This document shows, one piece after another, positions 36,630-45,769 of a stretch of DNA of 64,000 nucleotides (the first letter of the stretch is position 1; the number at the start of each line of letters is the position of its first letter). Source of the stretch: JAHJKV01 sp963678135 (GTDB taxonomy: Bacteria; Desulfobacterota; Desulfovibrionia; Desulfovibrionales; Desulfovibrionaceae). Location of the stretch: NCBI GenBank assembly GCA_963678135.1, contig OY782667.1, forward strand, positions 682,001 through 746,000, given 5' to 3'. The position numbers and the translations under genes were made by a program. The notes below the pieces were generated by a model. That model saw only the letters and a list, made by a program, of their open reading frames with translations. It made no database searches and was not told the origin of the DNA.

Positions 36630-37469
36630 ATGGGATATAAAATAGTACGCAAGCAAGAACTTATAGCCGGACAAACCGGACTTATGGTCATAGAGGCTCC
36701 GCAAATAGCCCAAAAATGCAAACCAGGTAATTTTATTATTTTACGCATTGACCAAAACGGAGAGCGTATCCCCCTAACCATTGCAGATGCTGACCCGCAG
36801 GCCGGAACCGTGACTATTGTTTTTTTAGCCATAGGAAAATCTACGGCTCAGCTTCTTGCTCTTGCTGAAGGAGAGGAGTTACTTGATGTTTGTGGCCCTT
36901 TGGGCAAACCCACGCATATAGAAAAATACGAGGGCTCTGTTATTTGTGTCGGCGGTGGCACAGGAACTGCTGCCATGCACCATATAGCCAAAGGGCATCA
37001 TGCCGTAGGGAATCAGGTCATTGCCATTGTGGGTGCTCGCACGCAGAATCTTCTGCTTTTTTGTAAAGAACTAGAATCTTTTTGCCCTGAGTTACTGATT
37101 GCCACGGATGACGGCAGCTTAGGGCATAAAGGTTTTGTTACTGAAATCTTAAAAGAACGTCTTAAGCGCGATACTTCTATTGCTGAAGTCGTTGCGATTG
37201 GCCCTGTTCCCATGATGGCTGCTGTGGCCGAGACAACAAAGCCTTTTGGCATAAAAACCACGGTTAGCCTCAATTCTATTATGGTTGATGGTATAGGCAT
37301 GTGTGGAGCTTGCCGTTGTACAGTAGGCGGAGAAAGCAAGTTCGCTTGTGTGGATGGTCCGGAATTTGACGGTCATCAAGTCGATTTTAAGGAGTTATGG
37401 ACAAGACTTGGGCAATTCAAAGAAGAAGAAGCAATCTCTTTGCAACGCTATAAGGAGATGTGCAAATGA
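36630..37469 (+). CDS. nfnA: NfnA-like ferredoxin:NADP+ oxidoreductase FAD/NAD subunit (SudB type)
   Basis: The 279-residue protein has an FAD-binding barrel (GNFIILRIDQNGERIPLTIAD near 34-54), an NAD(P)-binding GGGTGTAAMHHIAKG near 113-127 and a C-terminal [2Fe-2S] site CGACRC...C near 227-243. This is the small subunit of NADH-dependent ferredoxin:NADP+ oxidoreductase, which bifurcates electrons between ferredoxin, NADH and NADPH; the same pair was once called sulfide dehydrogenase. It overlaps nfnB by four bases (ATGA). Confidence 0.92.
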   Translation: MGYKIVRKQELIAGQTGLMVIEAPQIAQKCKPGNFIILRIDQNGERIPLTIADADPQAGTVTIVFLAIGKSTAQLLALAEGEELLDVCGPLGKPTHIEKYEGSVICVGGGTGTAAMHHIAKGHHAVGNQVIAIVGARTQNLLLFCKELESFCPELLIATDDGSLGHKGFVTEILKERLKRDTSIAEVVAIGPVPMMAAVAETTKPFGIKTTVSLNSIMVDGIGMCGACRCTVGGESKFACVDGPEFDGHQVDFKELWTRLGQFKEEEAISLQRYKEMCK

Positions 37470-38878
37470 GTGCGAAAAAAAAGATATGCCCAAGCAAAAC
37501 ACCTATGCCTGAACAGGATGCAGTAGCGCGCTCCAAAAATTTTACAGAAGTAAGCCTAGGCTATACAAAAGAACAAGCTCTGCTTGAGGCTTCCCGTTGT
37601 TTGCATTGCAAAAAGCCTACTTGCGTTGCTGGTTGCCCGGTGGAAATAGATATTCCGGGCTTTATTGCCAAACTTCTGGATGATGATATTGCTGGTTCCT
37701 ATGAAATATTACGGCGTACCACTACCTTACCAGCTGTTTGCGGTAGGGTATGTCCGCAAGAAATTCAATGTGAAGGAGCCTGCATTTTAGGCAAAAAGTA
37801 TGAACCTGTGGCTATTGGAAGACTGGAACGCTATGTGGCAGATACTTTTGCAAGCTTGCCACAAGCCCAAGATGCTTGCCAGCAGCTTACGGGCTTGAAT
37901 ACATGTGCTGTGAAAAACAAGGCCAAGGTTGCCTGTATTGGCTCTGGGCCTTCGAGCCTTGCCTGTGCCGGAACTTTAGCTGCTCAAGGTGTACAAGTTA
38001 CTGTTTTTGAAGCCTTGCATGAAGCAGGCGGAGTTCTTGTGTATGGCATTCCGGAATTTCGCTTGCCTAAAAATATTGTCCGCCGTGAAATTCAAGCCAT
38101 GCGTGAACTTGGTGTTCGATTTGAGCTGAACCAAGTTGGAGGTAAAATTTTTACTCTTTCAGAGCTTTTGGCACAAGATTATGATGCTGTCTTTATCGGT
38201 GTAGGTGCTGGTTTGCCTCGATTCATGGGCATAGCTGGTGAAAATCTTCTTGGTGTTTTTTCTGCCAATGAATACCTGACTCGAGTCAATTTGGGTCGGG
38301 CTTATGATTTTCCAGTACATGACACTCCGGTCAGTCGTCCTGAAAAAGTTTGCGTTATTGGTGGCGGAAATGTGGCTATGGATGCTGCTAGAACCGCGCG
38401 TAGGCTTGGCGCGGAAGTCACTATTTTATACAGGCGCACTGAACATGAAATGCCAGCACGTTTGGAAGAAGTGCATCACGCAAAAGAAGAAGGCATTCAA
38501 ATACAATGTTTATGTAGCCCAGTCACTTTGAATGGCAATGAGCAGGGCAAACTTGTTTCAGTTACTGTGCAAGAAATGTGTTTGGGAGAGCCGGATGAAT
38601 CCGGCAGATGCCGTCCAATCTGCGTAGAAGGGGCAGTATCTGAGATACCAACAGATATGGCTATCATTGCAGTCGGTACTCGGGCAAACCCTGTTTTACT
38701 TGAAGCAACGCCAGAATTAGAACTTAATAAATGGGGCTATATTGTAACAGATGAAACAGGTGCAACAAATCTGCCCATGGTTTTTGCTGGTGGCGATATT
38801 GTCACTGGTGCAGCTACTGTTATTTCAGCCATGGGAGCAGGCAGAAAAGCAGCCTTGAGTATGCTGAAAAAGTTATAG
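37466..38878 (+). CDS. nfnB: NfnB-like NADPH-binding large subunit (glutamate synthase small-subunit type)
   Basis: The 470-residue flavoprotein begins with an iron-sulfur N-terminal domain (CLHCKKPTCVAGCPVEIDIP near 45-65; CGRVCPQEIQCEGAC near 90-106), then an FAD-binding motif (CIGSGPSSLACAGTL) and an NADPH-binding motif (VIGGGNVAMDAARTARRLGAEV near 298-318), ending FAGGDIVTGAATVISAMGAGR. This is the GltD-like NfnB layout. ATG 37466 follows AAGGAG by eight bases; an in-frame GTG two codons earlier is less well placed. It overlaps the nfnA stop. Confidence 0.93.
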   Translation: MSAKKKICPSKTPMPEQDAVARSKNFTEVSLGYTKEQALLEASRCLHCKKPTCVAGCPVEIDIPGFIAKLLDDDIAGSYEILRRTTTLPAVCGRVCPQEIQCEGACILGKKYEPVAIGRLERYVADTFASLPQAQDACQQLTGLNTCAVKNKAKVACIGSGPSSLACAGTLAAQGVQVTVFEALHEAGGVLVYGIPEFRLPKNIVRREIQAMRELGVRFELNQVGGKIFTLSELLAQDYDAVFIGVGAGLPRFMGIAGENLLGVFSANEYLTRVNLGRAYDFPVHDTPVSRPEKVCVIGGGNVAMDAARTARRLGAEVTILYRRTEHEMPARLEEVHHAKEEGIQIQCLCSPVTLNGNEQGKLVSVTVQEMCLGEPDESGRCRPICVEGAVSEIPTDMAIIAVGTRANPVLLEATPELELNKWGYIVTDETGATNLPMVFAGGDIVTGAATVISAMGAGRKAALSMLKKL

Positions 38879-39006
38879 CTTTCTTCAAGATGTCAAACAA
38901 AAATAGAGCGTAATCTACTAATAATTTGGTTTACTAAGAGCTTGATTCACTTCTTCTCTTCTTCCTTGCTTCTTCGCCTACAGCATGACAAGCACCTCCC
39001 CCCTCC

Positions 39007-39035
39007 GTCATCCTGCGCGTAGTCGCAGGATCCAG
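39007..39035 (+). repeat. dispersed palindromic element, copy 7 (upstream of Rhs fragment)
   Basis: Same 29-bp form as copy 1. It is followed by TCTTTGCCTTTTGTAGTTAA, which is shared in inverted orientation with copy 11 near the main Rhs gene, so element and Rhs leader were duplicated together. Confidence 0.9.
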
Positions 39036-39039
39036 TCTT

Positions 39040-39520
39040 TGCCTTTTGTAGTTAAGAAAGCACGAATACTATGGTTTTGCATAAAATGGAGACCTCTGCC
39101 TGCTCCTACCTCTCTCATTTAAGCAAGCCTCTCCCACAAACCCTGTCAATAGGGCAGTTGCTATGCTTTTGCTTTCCATTTACGGGGTATTTTTATCCCC
39201 ATAGATTTTTTGTATATTTCTGATGACGACCGCTTGCCGAGCATGATGCTCTACGGCGATGATTTTTATCATCTGCTGTATGATCAGGTCGGTTCGCTGA
39301 GGGTGCTTGCAGACGATGACGGAAATGTGGTAAAGGAAATTCTGTACGATTCTTTTGGGCGTATTTTAGAGGATACAAAGCCTGAAATGCTGGTTCCGCT
39401 GGGCTTTGGAGGCGGTTTGCATGACAGAGACACAGGCTGGGTACGCATGGGCTATCGGGACTACGACCCAGAAACAGGACGCTTCACTGTCCTTGACCCT
39501 CCCGGCTACGCAGGCGGAGC
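39040..39520 (+). pseudogene. Rhs fragment with internal deletion, no toxin tip
   Basis: From about 39207 the frame reads LYDQVGSLRVLADDDGNVV, GFGGGLHDRDTGWVRM and YRDYDPETGRF, nearly identical to the main Rhs protein at 60058-61464 (four amino-acid differences across about a hundred). Bases 39040-39205 match the main gene's leader. A deletion of roughly 660 bp removed the start and N-terminal half; the junction lies at a shared GGGTAT. Similarity stops after GYAGGxSD, before the DPxxLIDPEGL boundary, so there is no tip. It lies on the opposite strand to the main copy. Confidence 0.88.
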
Positions 39521-39560
39521 CTCGGATATTCGTCTCAAACTGCAATGCCTCTGCTTTAAC

Positions 39561-40076
39561 TTATGAGCGTGAACGGCTTAGGGCAAGAGCAAGGGCTGTT
39601 GAAAGTTTAATCACTTCAGAGTTATTGCGGCGAACGGTTTGAGCCAAGCGCTGCCCCAATGTCGCGTATAAAGCACAGCCAAGCTCTGAATTTTGTCCTA
39701 CTAAACCCAGAAAGCGTTCTCTGTCTGTAAATATAAAAGAAGAATCTTCCACAACTTTAATGGTGGCGGAGCGAATGTCTTCATCCAACAAGGCGATCTC
39801 GCCAAAGGAAGGATAATTGCTTCCATCCAGTGTGGCTAAAACTTTATGTGCATTATTACCCATAATCGGCAAAGTCATTCCATGGAGTATCATTGATTTT
39901 GTAATTTGTACTTTACCTGCAGTAAGTATATAGAGGGTATTTCCTGATTTTCCCTCTTCAATAAGGTATTTTCCTGCATTGATTTCCAAGGGTTCAAACA
40001 CAGATTGCAGTTGTTCAATCCAATCCTGAGGAAAATCTTTGAACAGCGGAATATCGTTCCAATTTATAGATTTCAT
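39561..40076 (-). CDS. cyclic-nucleotide-binding domain protein
   Basis: The 171-residue protein is a single cNMP-binding fold: FKDFPQDWIEQLQSVFEPLEI, then LIEEGKSGNTLYILTAGKVQI near 38-58 and the phosphate-binding-cassette area SFGEIALLDEDIRSATIKVVED near 90-111. No DNA-binding domain or membrane segment is visible. It starts two bases after the stop of a K+ channel gene, so the two are co-translated and it may act as a detached regulatory domain of that channel. Its C-terminal end nearly touches the Rhs fragment. Confidence 0.86.
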   Translation of the reverse strand: MKSINWNDIPLFKDFPQDWIEQLQSVFEPLEINAGKYLIEEGKSGNTLYILTAGKVQITKSMILHGMTLPIMGNNAHKVLATLDGSNYPSFGEIALLDEDIRSATIKVVEDSSFIFTDRERFLGLVGQNSELGCALYATLGQRLAQTVRRNNSEVIKLSTALALALSRSRS

Positions 40077-40078
40077 TG

Positions 40079-41215
40079 CTACTCGCTACCTTTTATGTAG
40101 ATGAGTGAATCAAACTCACTGACTTCAGTATGACCTGCCGGATTGGTCAGTACATGTGATTTTTGGCTACCCATGCTGGTTTCTTGTCCGGCAGTTTCAA
40201 ACAATTCCAAAATAAAAGAATCAAGCGATGAACCCTCGTCCAGTACATCTTGTAAGGAGAGGCTTTTATTTGCTCTACAAAGAGCTAGGGGTAAATTATG
40301 CGTGTTTTGACGTTCTTGATTGACCAGTTCATCCCATGTGAGCTTGCGTTCATTTTCAAGAATAGGGCGCAGACAAAGCAAGGAGTCTTGGTTAACACCA
40401 ATAAGAGCTCGTAAAAAATCAGAATAAATGGGGTTAGAACCCATTAAGCCAAGAATGCGGTTTGTCATTTCACCGCGCACAAGAATATCAGTAATCCCTG
40501 TACGCCACATATGTTCCCTGTTCTCTTGCATGACCACTTCTCCAAAAATTGGAATTTTTGGAGCAAGAGGCCGAGCTGCTAGAGCCGCATAAATAGATTG
40601 CTGGTCAGCTTCCTGCGGTGTTTTTCCTTCTTGCGAGAGGATATAAATAATTTTTGCCAGTTGTGGAGTTGCTTTATGAATAACGCTTTTCTGGGTAACA
40701 TTTCCCCAAACAAACTGTAGCTGTTCTCCAAAATCAAGGGAAAATGCTATTTCATCCCTTTTTTCCTGCGGAAGGTCATTCACCAAAACAAGGCTTTTAC
40801 CGTCCAAGACACCGCTTGTTTTTAATGTATTGGCAAGGTCAAAACCAAAATTATTCCAGCCTATAAAAACGACATGGTTGCTGAGTTTCACTTCCAGTAA
40901 GCCTTTTCTTTTTCTGGCCTTGCGATCCACAAGGGAAGAGGCCAAGTTACCTGTAATAATAGAGACCATCCCTATGCCACTTATCATGGATAAAAATCCC
41001 ATGAGCCGTCCACCCCATGTAACAGGGTAAATATCTCCGTAACCCACGGTAGTCATAGTTACAATAGCCCACCAAATGGAGGAGAATATATTAGAATTGT
41101 GCTCTGTCCGCGGTTCAAAAAAATAAAAACCCATGGCACTTATGATCATCAACAAAAAAACAATGGTTGAAAGTTGCCCTAAAGAGAGTTCAAAACGAGA
41201 AAGTAACCGCTTCAC
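40079..41215 (-). CDS. two-TM potassium channel with RCK/TrkA-N domain
   Basis: The 378-residue protein has two membrane helices (about 15-32 and 68-90) flanking a pore loop with the K+ selectivity filter TTVGYGD (residues 55-61). A cytoplasmic RCK domain (HVVFIGWNNFGFDLANTL near 112-130) and a C-terminal ligand-sensing part follow. This is an MthK/Kch-like inner-membrane channel gated by a cytoplasmic ligand. The cyclic-nucleotide-binding protein gene follows two bases after its stop. Confidence 0.9.
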   Translation of the reverse strand: MKRLLSRFELSLGQLSTIVFLLMIISAMGFYFFEPRTEHNSNIFSSIWWAIVTMTTVGYGDIYPVTWGGRLMGFLSMISGIGMVSIITGNLASSLVDRKARKRKGLLEVKLSNHVVFIGWNNFGFDLANTLKTSGVLDGKSLVLVNDLPQEKRDEIAFSLDFGEQLQFVWGNVTQKSVIHKATPQLAKIIYILSQEGKTPQEADQQSIYAALAARPLAPKIPIFGEVVMQENREHMWRTGITDILVRGEMTNRILGLMGSNPIYSDFLRALIGVNQDSLLCLRPILENERKLTWDELVNQERQNTHNLPLALCRANKSLSLQDVLDEGSSLDSFILELFETAGQETSMGSQKSHVLTNPAGHTEVSEFDSLIYIKGSE

Positions 41216-41293
41216 AAATGATTCCTCATGTGTTTTGTTGAGCAGAAAAGTGCAAATTAAAAAATTTTGATAAGCAAATAAAGCGTTACAAAG

Positions 41294-41332
41294 AGAAAAA
41301 AGGTGCCCCGCTCAACAAACGGGACACCTTAT
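41294..41332 (-). terminator. intrinsic terminator after the LysM lipoprotein gene
   Basis: On the minus strand, AAGGTGTCCCG pairs with CGGGGCACCTT (one G-T pair) around a nine-base loop and is followed by a T-rich run (TTTTCTC). It lies about 25 bp after the LysM lipoprotein stop and separates it from the channel gene. Confidence 0.85.
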
Positions 41333-41357
41333 CAATAATCCAGAACACAGATGTGTA

Positions 41358-41795
41358 TTAGAAGCTGTAACCGAGAGCCGAACGCAGTTGACCCGGAATA
41401 ACAGATTCTTCTTGCGGATCAAGATCTTCCCATGGAGCCCCAGCTTCTTTGCGACTCTCTTGAACCTCATCCAGAGAGAAATATCTGGGAATATCAAAAG
41501 TTTGCCCGGGATAAATCAAATCAGGGTTATCAATTTGCCCTCTGTTGGCTTTATAAATAAGAGGCCACATAAAGGGATCATTATAAATCCTTCTGTATTC
41601 AGCAATCCACCAGAGGCACTCACCTTCGGAAACAGTATGAATAGCGGGTAGTTTTTCATACTCACGTTCAAAAAGCTCCATTGGACTCAGCACTTTTTCT
41701 TGTTCCACAACCTCCTCTTGAGCTGGCTGTTTTGTTGCACAGCCTGCCAGCAAGACAAGGCTTGCAAAGAGTGCAAAAATCAATATCTTTTTCAT
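41358..41795 (-). CDS. LysM-domain lipoprotein
   Basis: The 145-residue protein has a lipoprotein signal (ILIFALFASLVLLAGC, lipidated Cys19), an acidic linker, and a LysM domain (IHTVSEGECLWWIAEYRRIYNDP...LIYPGQTFDIP, about 52-103). LysM binds peptidoglycan or chitin, so the protein likely anchors to the cell wall from the outer membrane. AGGAGG lies just before the ATG. A strong terminator follows, so it appears to be a single-gene unit. Confidence 0.9.
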   Translation of the reverse strand: MKKILIFALFASLVLLAGCATKQPAQEEVVEQEKVLSPMELFEREYEKLPAIHTVSEGECLWWIAEYRRIYNDPFMWPLIYKANRGQIDNPDLIYPGQTFDIPRYFSLDEVQESRKEAGAPWEDLDPQEESVIPGQLRSALGYSF

Positions 41796-41884
41796 GAGAA
41801 TCCTCCTGGTAACTACCTGGAATGAATGTTAATTTTTATAAAAATTAAAGAATAAAAATCCTTTTTGCAGTGATTTGCTAGCCC

Positions 41885-42631
41885 TCAAGTAGCAATAAAT
41901 TTTTCTGTTTGCAAGAAAATTTTACTTTTTTGATGAGCAAGATAAGCATGTTGCTCTGCTTGACGCGCTTCTTCAAGCCAGCCCCCGTTTCGAAGATTTT
42001 GAGCAGCAAGAAGGTACATTGTTTTGCCCTTATCCCCATATATACCATGGAGTAAATTCTGGTATTGATCCTGAAAAACACTTTGAACAAGGGCGTTTTG
42101 AGTAACAATAAATCGTGCCAAGAGTTTATTGTCCGCATAAGCAGTTAAATAGTCCGGCAAAATATGTTTACACTGGGCAATGATACTTTTGATGCGGTCT
42201 ATTTCACGGCGCATGGATTCTTCGGTTTGCATTGGAACATGGGCTAGTGGCCCTGCAATATCACGCTTGGCTTGAGCGATATTGCCGTCAAGGTCTTTGA
42301 GCCATGGGGCATAGGTTAATTGCTGATATGCATTCTCTTTGAGCTTGATACATTCGTGGAAAATATAACCCAAAGCCCAATCAAGGAAACGTCCTTCCAA
42401 ACTATCATGCGGATCATTACGAAAAACATGATGCGCTGTATCTTTAAGACGCCAAAAGGTTCCTTTGCTATTTTCTTGTCCGATAAGTTCTTTGAGTTGT
42501 TCAAAGTCCATGACTCCGGTTTTTGCATAGGCTTGAAACAAGGGTTCCAAAACATAGCAGCACTGACAAAAATAACGAAACATATCCCGAACAAACTCCG
42601 GAAGCTTGGCTCTAATCCATGCCTTGGACAC
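41885..42631 (-). CDS. hypothetical protein, 248 aa
   Basis: I do not recognise this soluble, helical protein. It has several Cys and aromatic residues near the start (RDMFRYFCQCCYVLEPLFQAY), a central DPHDSLEGRFLDWALGYIFHE, and a helical C-terminal half (REIDRIKSIIAQCKHILPDYL; MYLLAAQNLRNGGWLEEARQA) reminiscent of a TPR pair. It follows the Lon-like protease by 29 bp on the same strand and may be functionally linked. Confidence 0.75.
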   Translation of the reverse strand: MSKAWIRAKLPEFVRDMFRYFCQCCYVLEPLFQAYAKTGVMDFEQLKELIGQENSKGTFWRLKDTAHHVFRNDPHDSLEGRFLDWALGYIFHECIKLKENAYQQLTYAPWLKDLDGNIAQAKRDIAGPLAHVPMQTEESMRREIDRIKSIIAQCKHILPDYLTAYADNKLLARFIVTQNALVQSVFQDQYQNLLHGIYGDKGKTMYLLAAQNLRNGGWLEEARQAEQHAYLAHQKSKIFLQTEKFIAT

Positions 42632-42660
42632 GCTACTTACTCCTTTTTCCTTTGCTCTAC

Positions 42661-45069
42661 TCAGCTTTGCACAGAGCTATTTTTCCGAGCAAATTTTGCC
42701 AATTCAGTTAAGCGATTATCAATCAAGCGGTAAACACTACCCATAGGGAATTTTCCTGAGCCATTTCGTGTGCCAGCTTTTTGATCCATCAAGATATACA
42801 AAGCCTCGCTAATGCTGCGAACCGGAAAAATGTGAAACTGCCCTTTTTCCACAGCTTGGACGATTTCATCTTTAAGCATAAGGTTCGTGATATTATCCTG
42901 AGGGATAATAACACCTTGCGTGCCGGTAAGCCCACGGCGACGACATACTTCATAAAAACCTTCTATTTTGCGATTTACTCCGCCAACAGCCATGATGTCT
43001 CCTGTTTGAGAAACTGCTCCGGTAAAAGCATAGCATAGCTTATTGGGAATACCAGAAAGGGCTGAAAGCAAAGCTGCCAGTTCCGCTCCGGAAGCAGAAT
43101 CACCTTCTATGCCCGCATAGCTTTGTTCAAAATACAAAGAGCCAGTCAGTACAATGGGCTTTTCTCTGGCAAACTGGCGAACCAAATAGCTTTTAATGAT
43201 CATCATGGCCTTGGTGTGAATAGGTCCGGCAAGTTTGGCTTCTCGCTCAAGATCAAGTATTCCGCCATGCCCAACGCCCACGGTACAGGAAATTTGGTGT
43301 GGAAGTCCAAACTCATAATCCCCGAACATAGAAACAGACAATCCATTACACACCCCAACAGCTTGCCCTTGGCTTGAGACTTTGATGATTTCACGCTCAT
43401 AATCGCCCATGTATTCTTCTTCAAAAAGGTTTGAGCGAAAATCCCTTGTGCCCACGGCTTCATGCAGATCACACGCATCAACTGTGCCTCGACCATCCAT
43501 GGCAGCAAGGGCAGAGGCTTCTATCATGCGTTCGCGAACCAAAGGGAAATACAAAGAAAGTTTTTTTTGGTCTTCAGCAAGACGAGAGGCAAAATCAACG
43601 AGTCCGGCCAAAGCCTCACGAGTAAAGGGCAATAATTTTGCAGTGCTGATAATGCGCCCCAGCACTGTCAGATAATGACGAATATTGGCTGCATTTCTTA
43701 ATGCAGTAGCTTGCATATGCGCTTTGAGCTTAAAAAACTTTTGAAAGCGATCATCATGATAGAGCAGGTTCTCAAAATTTTCATCCGTACCAATGAGTAT
43801 TATTCTTAAATTCAAAGGAATAGACTCAGGCTCAATGGTTTTGGTACGAATTTGATCTTCTGCTGCATCTTCAATGCGCGAACAACCTAAGCGTAAGGCT
43901 CTGAGTAAACCTTCCCATGAAGCCGGGCTACACAGTAAATCTTCTGTATTGAGGATAAGAAAACCATTATTTGCAAGGTGCAAGGCTCCGGGTCTGATTA
44001 AAGTATGGTCTGTGAACAGAGCACCAAGTTCAGACTCACGTTCAATGGAGCCGAGCAAATTAAAAGAAGTGGGGTGATGCTCCACAATAAGAGGAGCTCC
44101 TTGAGTGGCGGAGTTATCCACAAAAAGATTGACTTCCAAGCGCGAAAAATATTCATCAGCTTGGGACTGTGGGTCTTGGGTGCCTGCTTCTTTTGTATGT
44201 TGTGCTATTTGGCGAACAGGCAAAAAATATTCCATATTTTCCGTCAAATCTTCTTCCATGTCCGCAAGATAGGCTGCGAGTTTATCAAAGGCACCAAATT
44301 CACCGCGCAGGTTTTCCAATGTTTCAGCAAGAGCCTCGCGAACAAGTTCTTGGTTCAGTTTTTGACTCTTGCTTTTCAGTTCTTGTTCATTTTTATTGAT
44401 TTTGCGTAAATACACATTGATTTCAGAAAGGAGCTCATCACCTTCTGCTTTGAGTTTTTTCTTTGTTTTTGAATCCAGCTTTGCAAAGTCAGCATCAGCA
44501 AGTACTTGTCCATCAAGCACAGGAGAAAGAGACAAAGCACCAGATTCTTCCAGTTCAAGATCAAAACCTTTGGCCTCAGCTGTTTTATCCATGAGCTTAA
44601 AAAATTTTTCCCGACGCTTAAAAAAGTTTTTTGTTAAAATTTCATGGCGTTGGTGCGAAGATTCCTGCTCAAGCCAATCCGGAACTTCCTTACGAATGCG
44701 AGTGACAGCCTTGGACATGGCTGTTTTGAATTTTTTCCCTTTGCCCGGAGGCAGAGGCACGGCAAGAGGTTTATCAGGGTCTTCAAAATTATACAGGTAC
44801 AACCAGTCCTGTGGCGTTGTGGATTTTGCAGCAATAGGCTCGAGATATTCCGTAACAAAATATGTTCGCCCCATATGCGCTTCACCAGCAAGGTAGATAT
44901 TATATTCATTGCCAAGGATTCGCAGAGATAAGTCCAGGGCTTGGATAGCTCGTGGTTGAAAACGAGGCAAGGCTTTGCCCATGCGTATTTCGCTGCTATC
45001 AGCGTATGGGATTTTTGCAGGATCAAGGCGGGTTCGTAATTTATTAAAAGGCAGTGATTTTTTATTCAT
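42661..45069 (-). CDS. Lon-related AAA ATP-dependent protease (LonB/AAA_32 type)
   Basis: The 802-residue protein belongs to the Lon-related putative protease family, distinct from housekeeping Lon. The N-terminal ATPase has a Walker-A-like GEAHMGRT (residues 62-69), with Arg where Lys is usual. A coiled-coil insertion (about 190-270) follows, then a second ATPase half. The C-terminal Lon protease domain has catalytic Ser in EGDSASGAE (near 656) and Lys in GGVNRKIEG (near 699). It probably degrades damaged or specific proteins. The unknown 248-aa gene follows. Confidence 0.88.
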   Translation of the reverse strand: MNKKSLPFNKLRTRLDPAKIPYADSSEIRMGKALPRFQPRAIQALDLSLRILGNEYNIYLAGEAHMGRTYFVTEYLEPIAAKSTTPQDWLYLYNFEDPDKPLAVPLPPGKGKKFKTAMSKAVTRIRKEVPDWLEQESSHQRHEILTKNFFKRREKFFKLMDKTAEAKGFDLELEESGALSLSPVLDGQVLADADFAKLDSKTKKKLKAEGDELLSEINVYLRKINKNEQELKSKSQKLNQELVREALAETLENLRGEFGAFDKLAAYLADMEEDLTENMEYFLPVRQIAQHTKEAGTQDPQSQADEYFSRLEVNLFVDNSATQGAPLIVEHHPTSFNLLGSIERESELGALFTDHTLIRPGALHLANNGFLILNTEDLLCSPASWEGLLRALRLGCSRIEDAAEDQIRTKTIEPESIPLNLRIILIGTDENFENLLYHDDRFQKFFKLKAHMQATALRNAANIRHYLTVLGRIISTAKLLPFTREALAGLVDFASRLAEDQKKLSLYFPLVRERMIEASALAAMDGRGTVDACDLHEAVGTRDFRSNLFEEEYMGDYEREIIKVSSQGQAVGVCNGLSVSMFGDYEFGLPHQISCTVGVGHGGILDLEREAKLAGPIHTKAMMIIKSYLVRQFAREKPIVLTGSLYFEQSYAGIEGDSASGAELAALLSALSGIPNKLCYAFTGAVSQTGDIMAVGGVNRKIEGFYEVCRRRGLTGTQGVIIPQDNITNLMLKDEIVQAVEKGQFHIFPVRSISEALYILMDQKAGTRNGSGKFPMGSVYRLIDNRLTELAKFARKNSSVQS

Positions 45070-45282
45070 GCGTTTCTCTGTTTATGCTTCATGTCAAAGG
45101 GATAATACATCTACCTATTTCATGCCTTTTTGTCATCATATTAAAGTTGGTAGCCAAAGCAAACGCGTATCAACTTTTCTGTTACTCAGCTATCTGCTTT
45201 TGTTCTTTCGCGCGTAAATCGCAAAGTTTCGTTTTATACAATATGTCTGTGCTTTGCACAGTGTATTCGCGCCTCCCCCTCT

Positions 45283-45313
45283 GTCATTCCGCGCGTAAGT
45301 CGTGAAAATCTAG
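45283..45313 (+). repeat. dispersed palindromic element, decayed copy 8
   Basis: GTCATTCCGCGCGTAAGTCG is followed by a diverged right arm (TGAAAATCTAG). It is one of three copies in the gene-free stretch 45070-45801, and the most decayed of them. Confidence 0.6.
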
Positions 45314-45346
45314 TGCGTTACACAGTGTGGCAGTACATCCTCTTCC

Positions 45347-45376
45347 GTCATTCTGCACGAAGTCGTGACAGTCCAG
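45347..45376 (+). repeat. dispersed palindromic element, decayed copy 9
   Basis: GTCATTCTGCACGAAGTCGT then GACAGTCCAG. The arms have changed but the overall register is kept. The downstream bases CAGAGCC match those after copy 5, again showing that flanking sequence travels with the palindrome. Confidence 0.65.
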
Positions 45377-45469
45377 CAGAGCCAGATTATAGGGACTTGC
45401 CTCTGTACGAGAAGCAACAAAGCAGAAGAAAAAAGAAGACAAGAAAAAGAAGAAGATAAGAATGAAGAA

Positions 45470-45499
45470 CTGGATCCTGCGACTTACGCGCAGGATGAC
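45470..45499 (-). repeat. dispersed palindromic element, copy 10
   Basis: Intact ATCCTGCG/CGCAGGAT arms with the ACTTACG centre. It forms a head-to-head pair with copies 8 and 9, as copies 5 and 6 do at 35.3 kb. Confidence 0.9.
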
Positions 45500-45590
45500 G
45501 GAGGAGGGCAGGATGACAAAAAGGAATGCAGGATGGCAAGAGGGAATGCAGGATGGCAAGTGGAGGGCAGGATGACAAGAGAGGGGAAGC
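45491..45590 (+). repeat. short tandem GCAGGATG(A/G)C array from the palindrome arm
   Basis: Four to five roughly 20-bp units each begin with (G)GCAGGATGAC or GCAGGATGGC and continue with A/G-rich spacers. They look like tandem copies of one arm of the dispersed element. Short reading frames through this stretch are low-complexity and not believable as genes. Confidence 0.75.
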
Positions 45591-45660
45591 AATAGAATGA
45601 GCAGGAAGTATTGAGCTTAAAATTTATATGCGTTTGCCCTGCGTTATCTGTATGCTTATA

Positions 45661-45689
45661 TTGACATGGTTTACATGCCGCATTATTTA
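45661..45689 (+). promoter_or_regulatory. candidate sigma-70 promoter for the Panacea operon
   Basis: A perfect TTGACA (45661-45666), a 17-bp spacer, then TATTTA (45684-45689) as a weak -10. It lies about 115 bp before the Panacea start codon. A second possible -10, TATGAT at 45756-45761, lies closer, next to a palindrome. Confidence 0.45.
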
Positions 45690-45769
45690 TACCTCTCGGT
45701 ATCAGATTGATATATTTTTTACAAAGTTTAAGTGCTTTTTGTGGTTTAGCTTTTGTATGATATAGGAAT

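Noticed and set aside
44369..44896. 175-residue antisense frame opposite the Lon-like protease
   Set aside because: Ser/Phe-rich antisense shadow of a coiled-coil-encoding stretch.
45284..45595. Several 60-100-residue frames in the 45-kb gap
   Set aside because: All lie in palindromic and GCAGGATG tandem repeats and show Pro/Ser/Cys-rich or Lys/Glu-rich low complexity.
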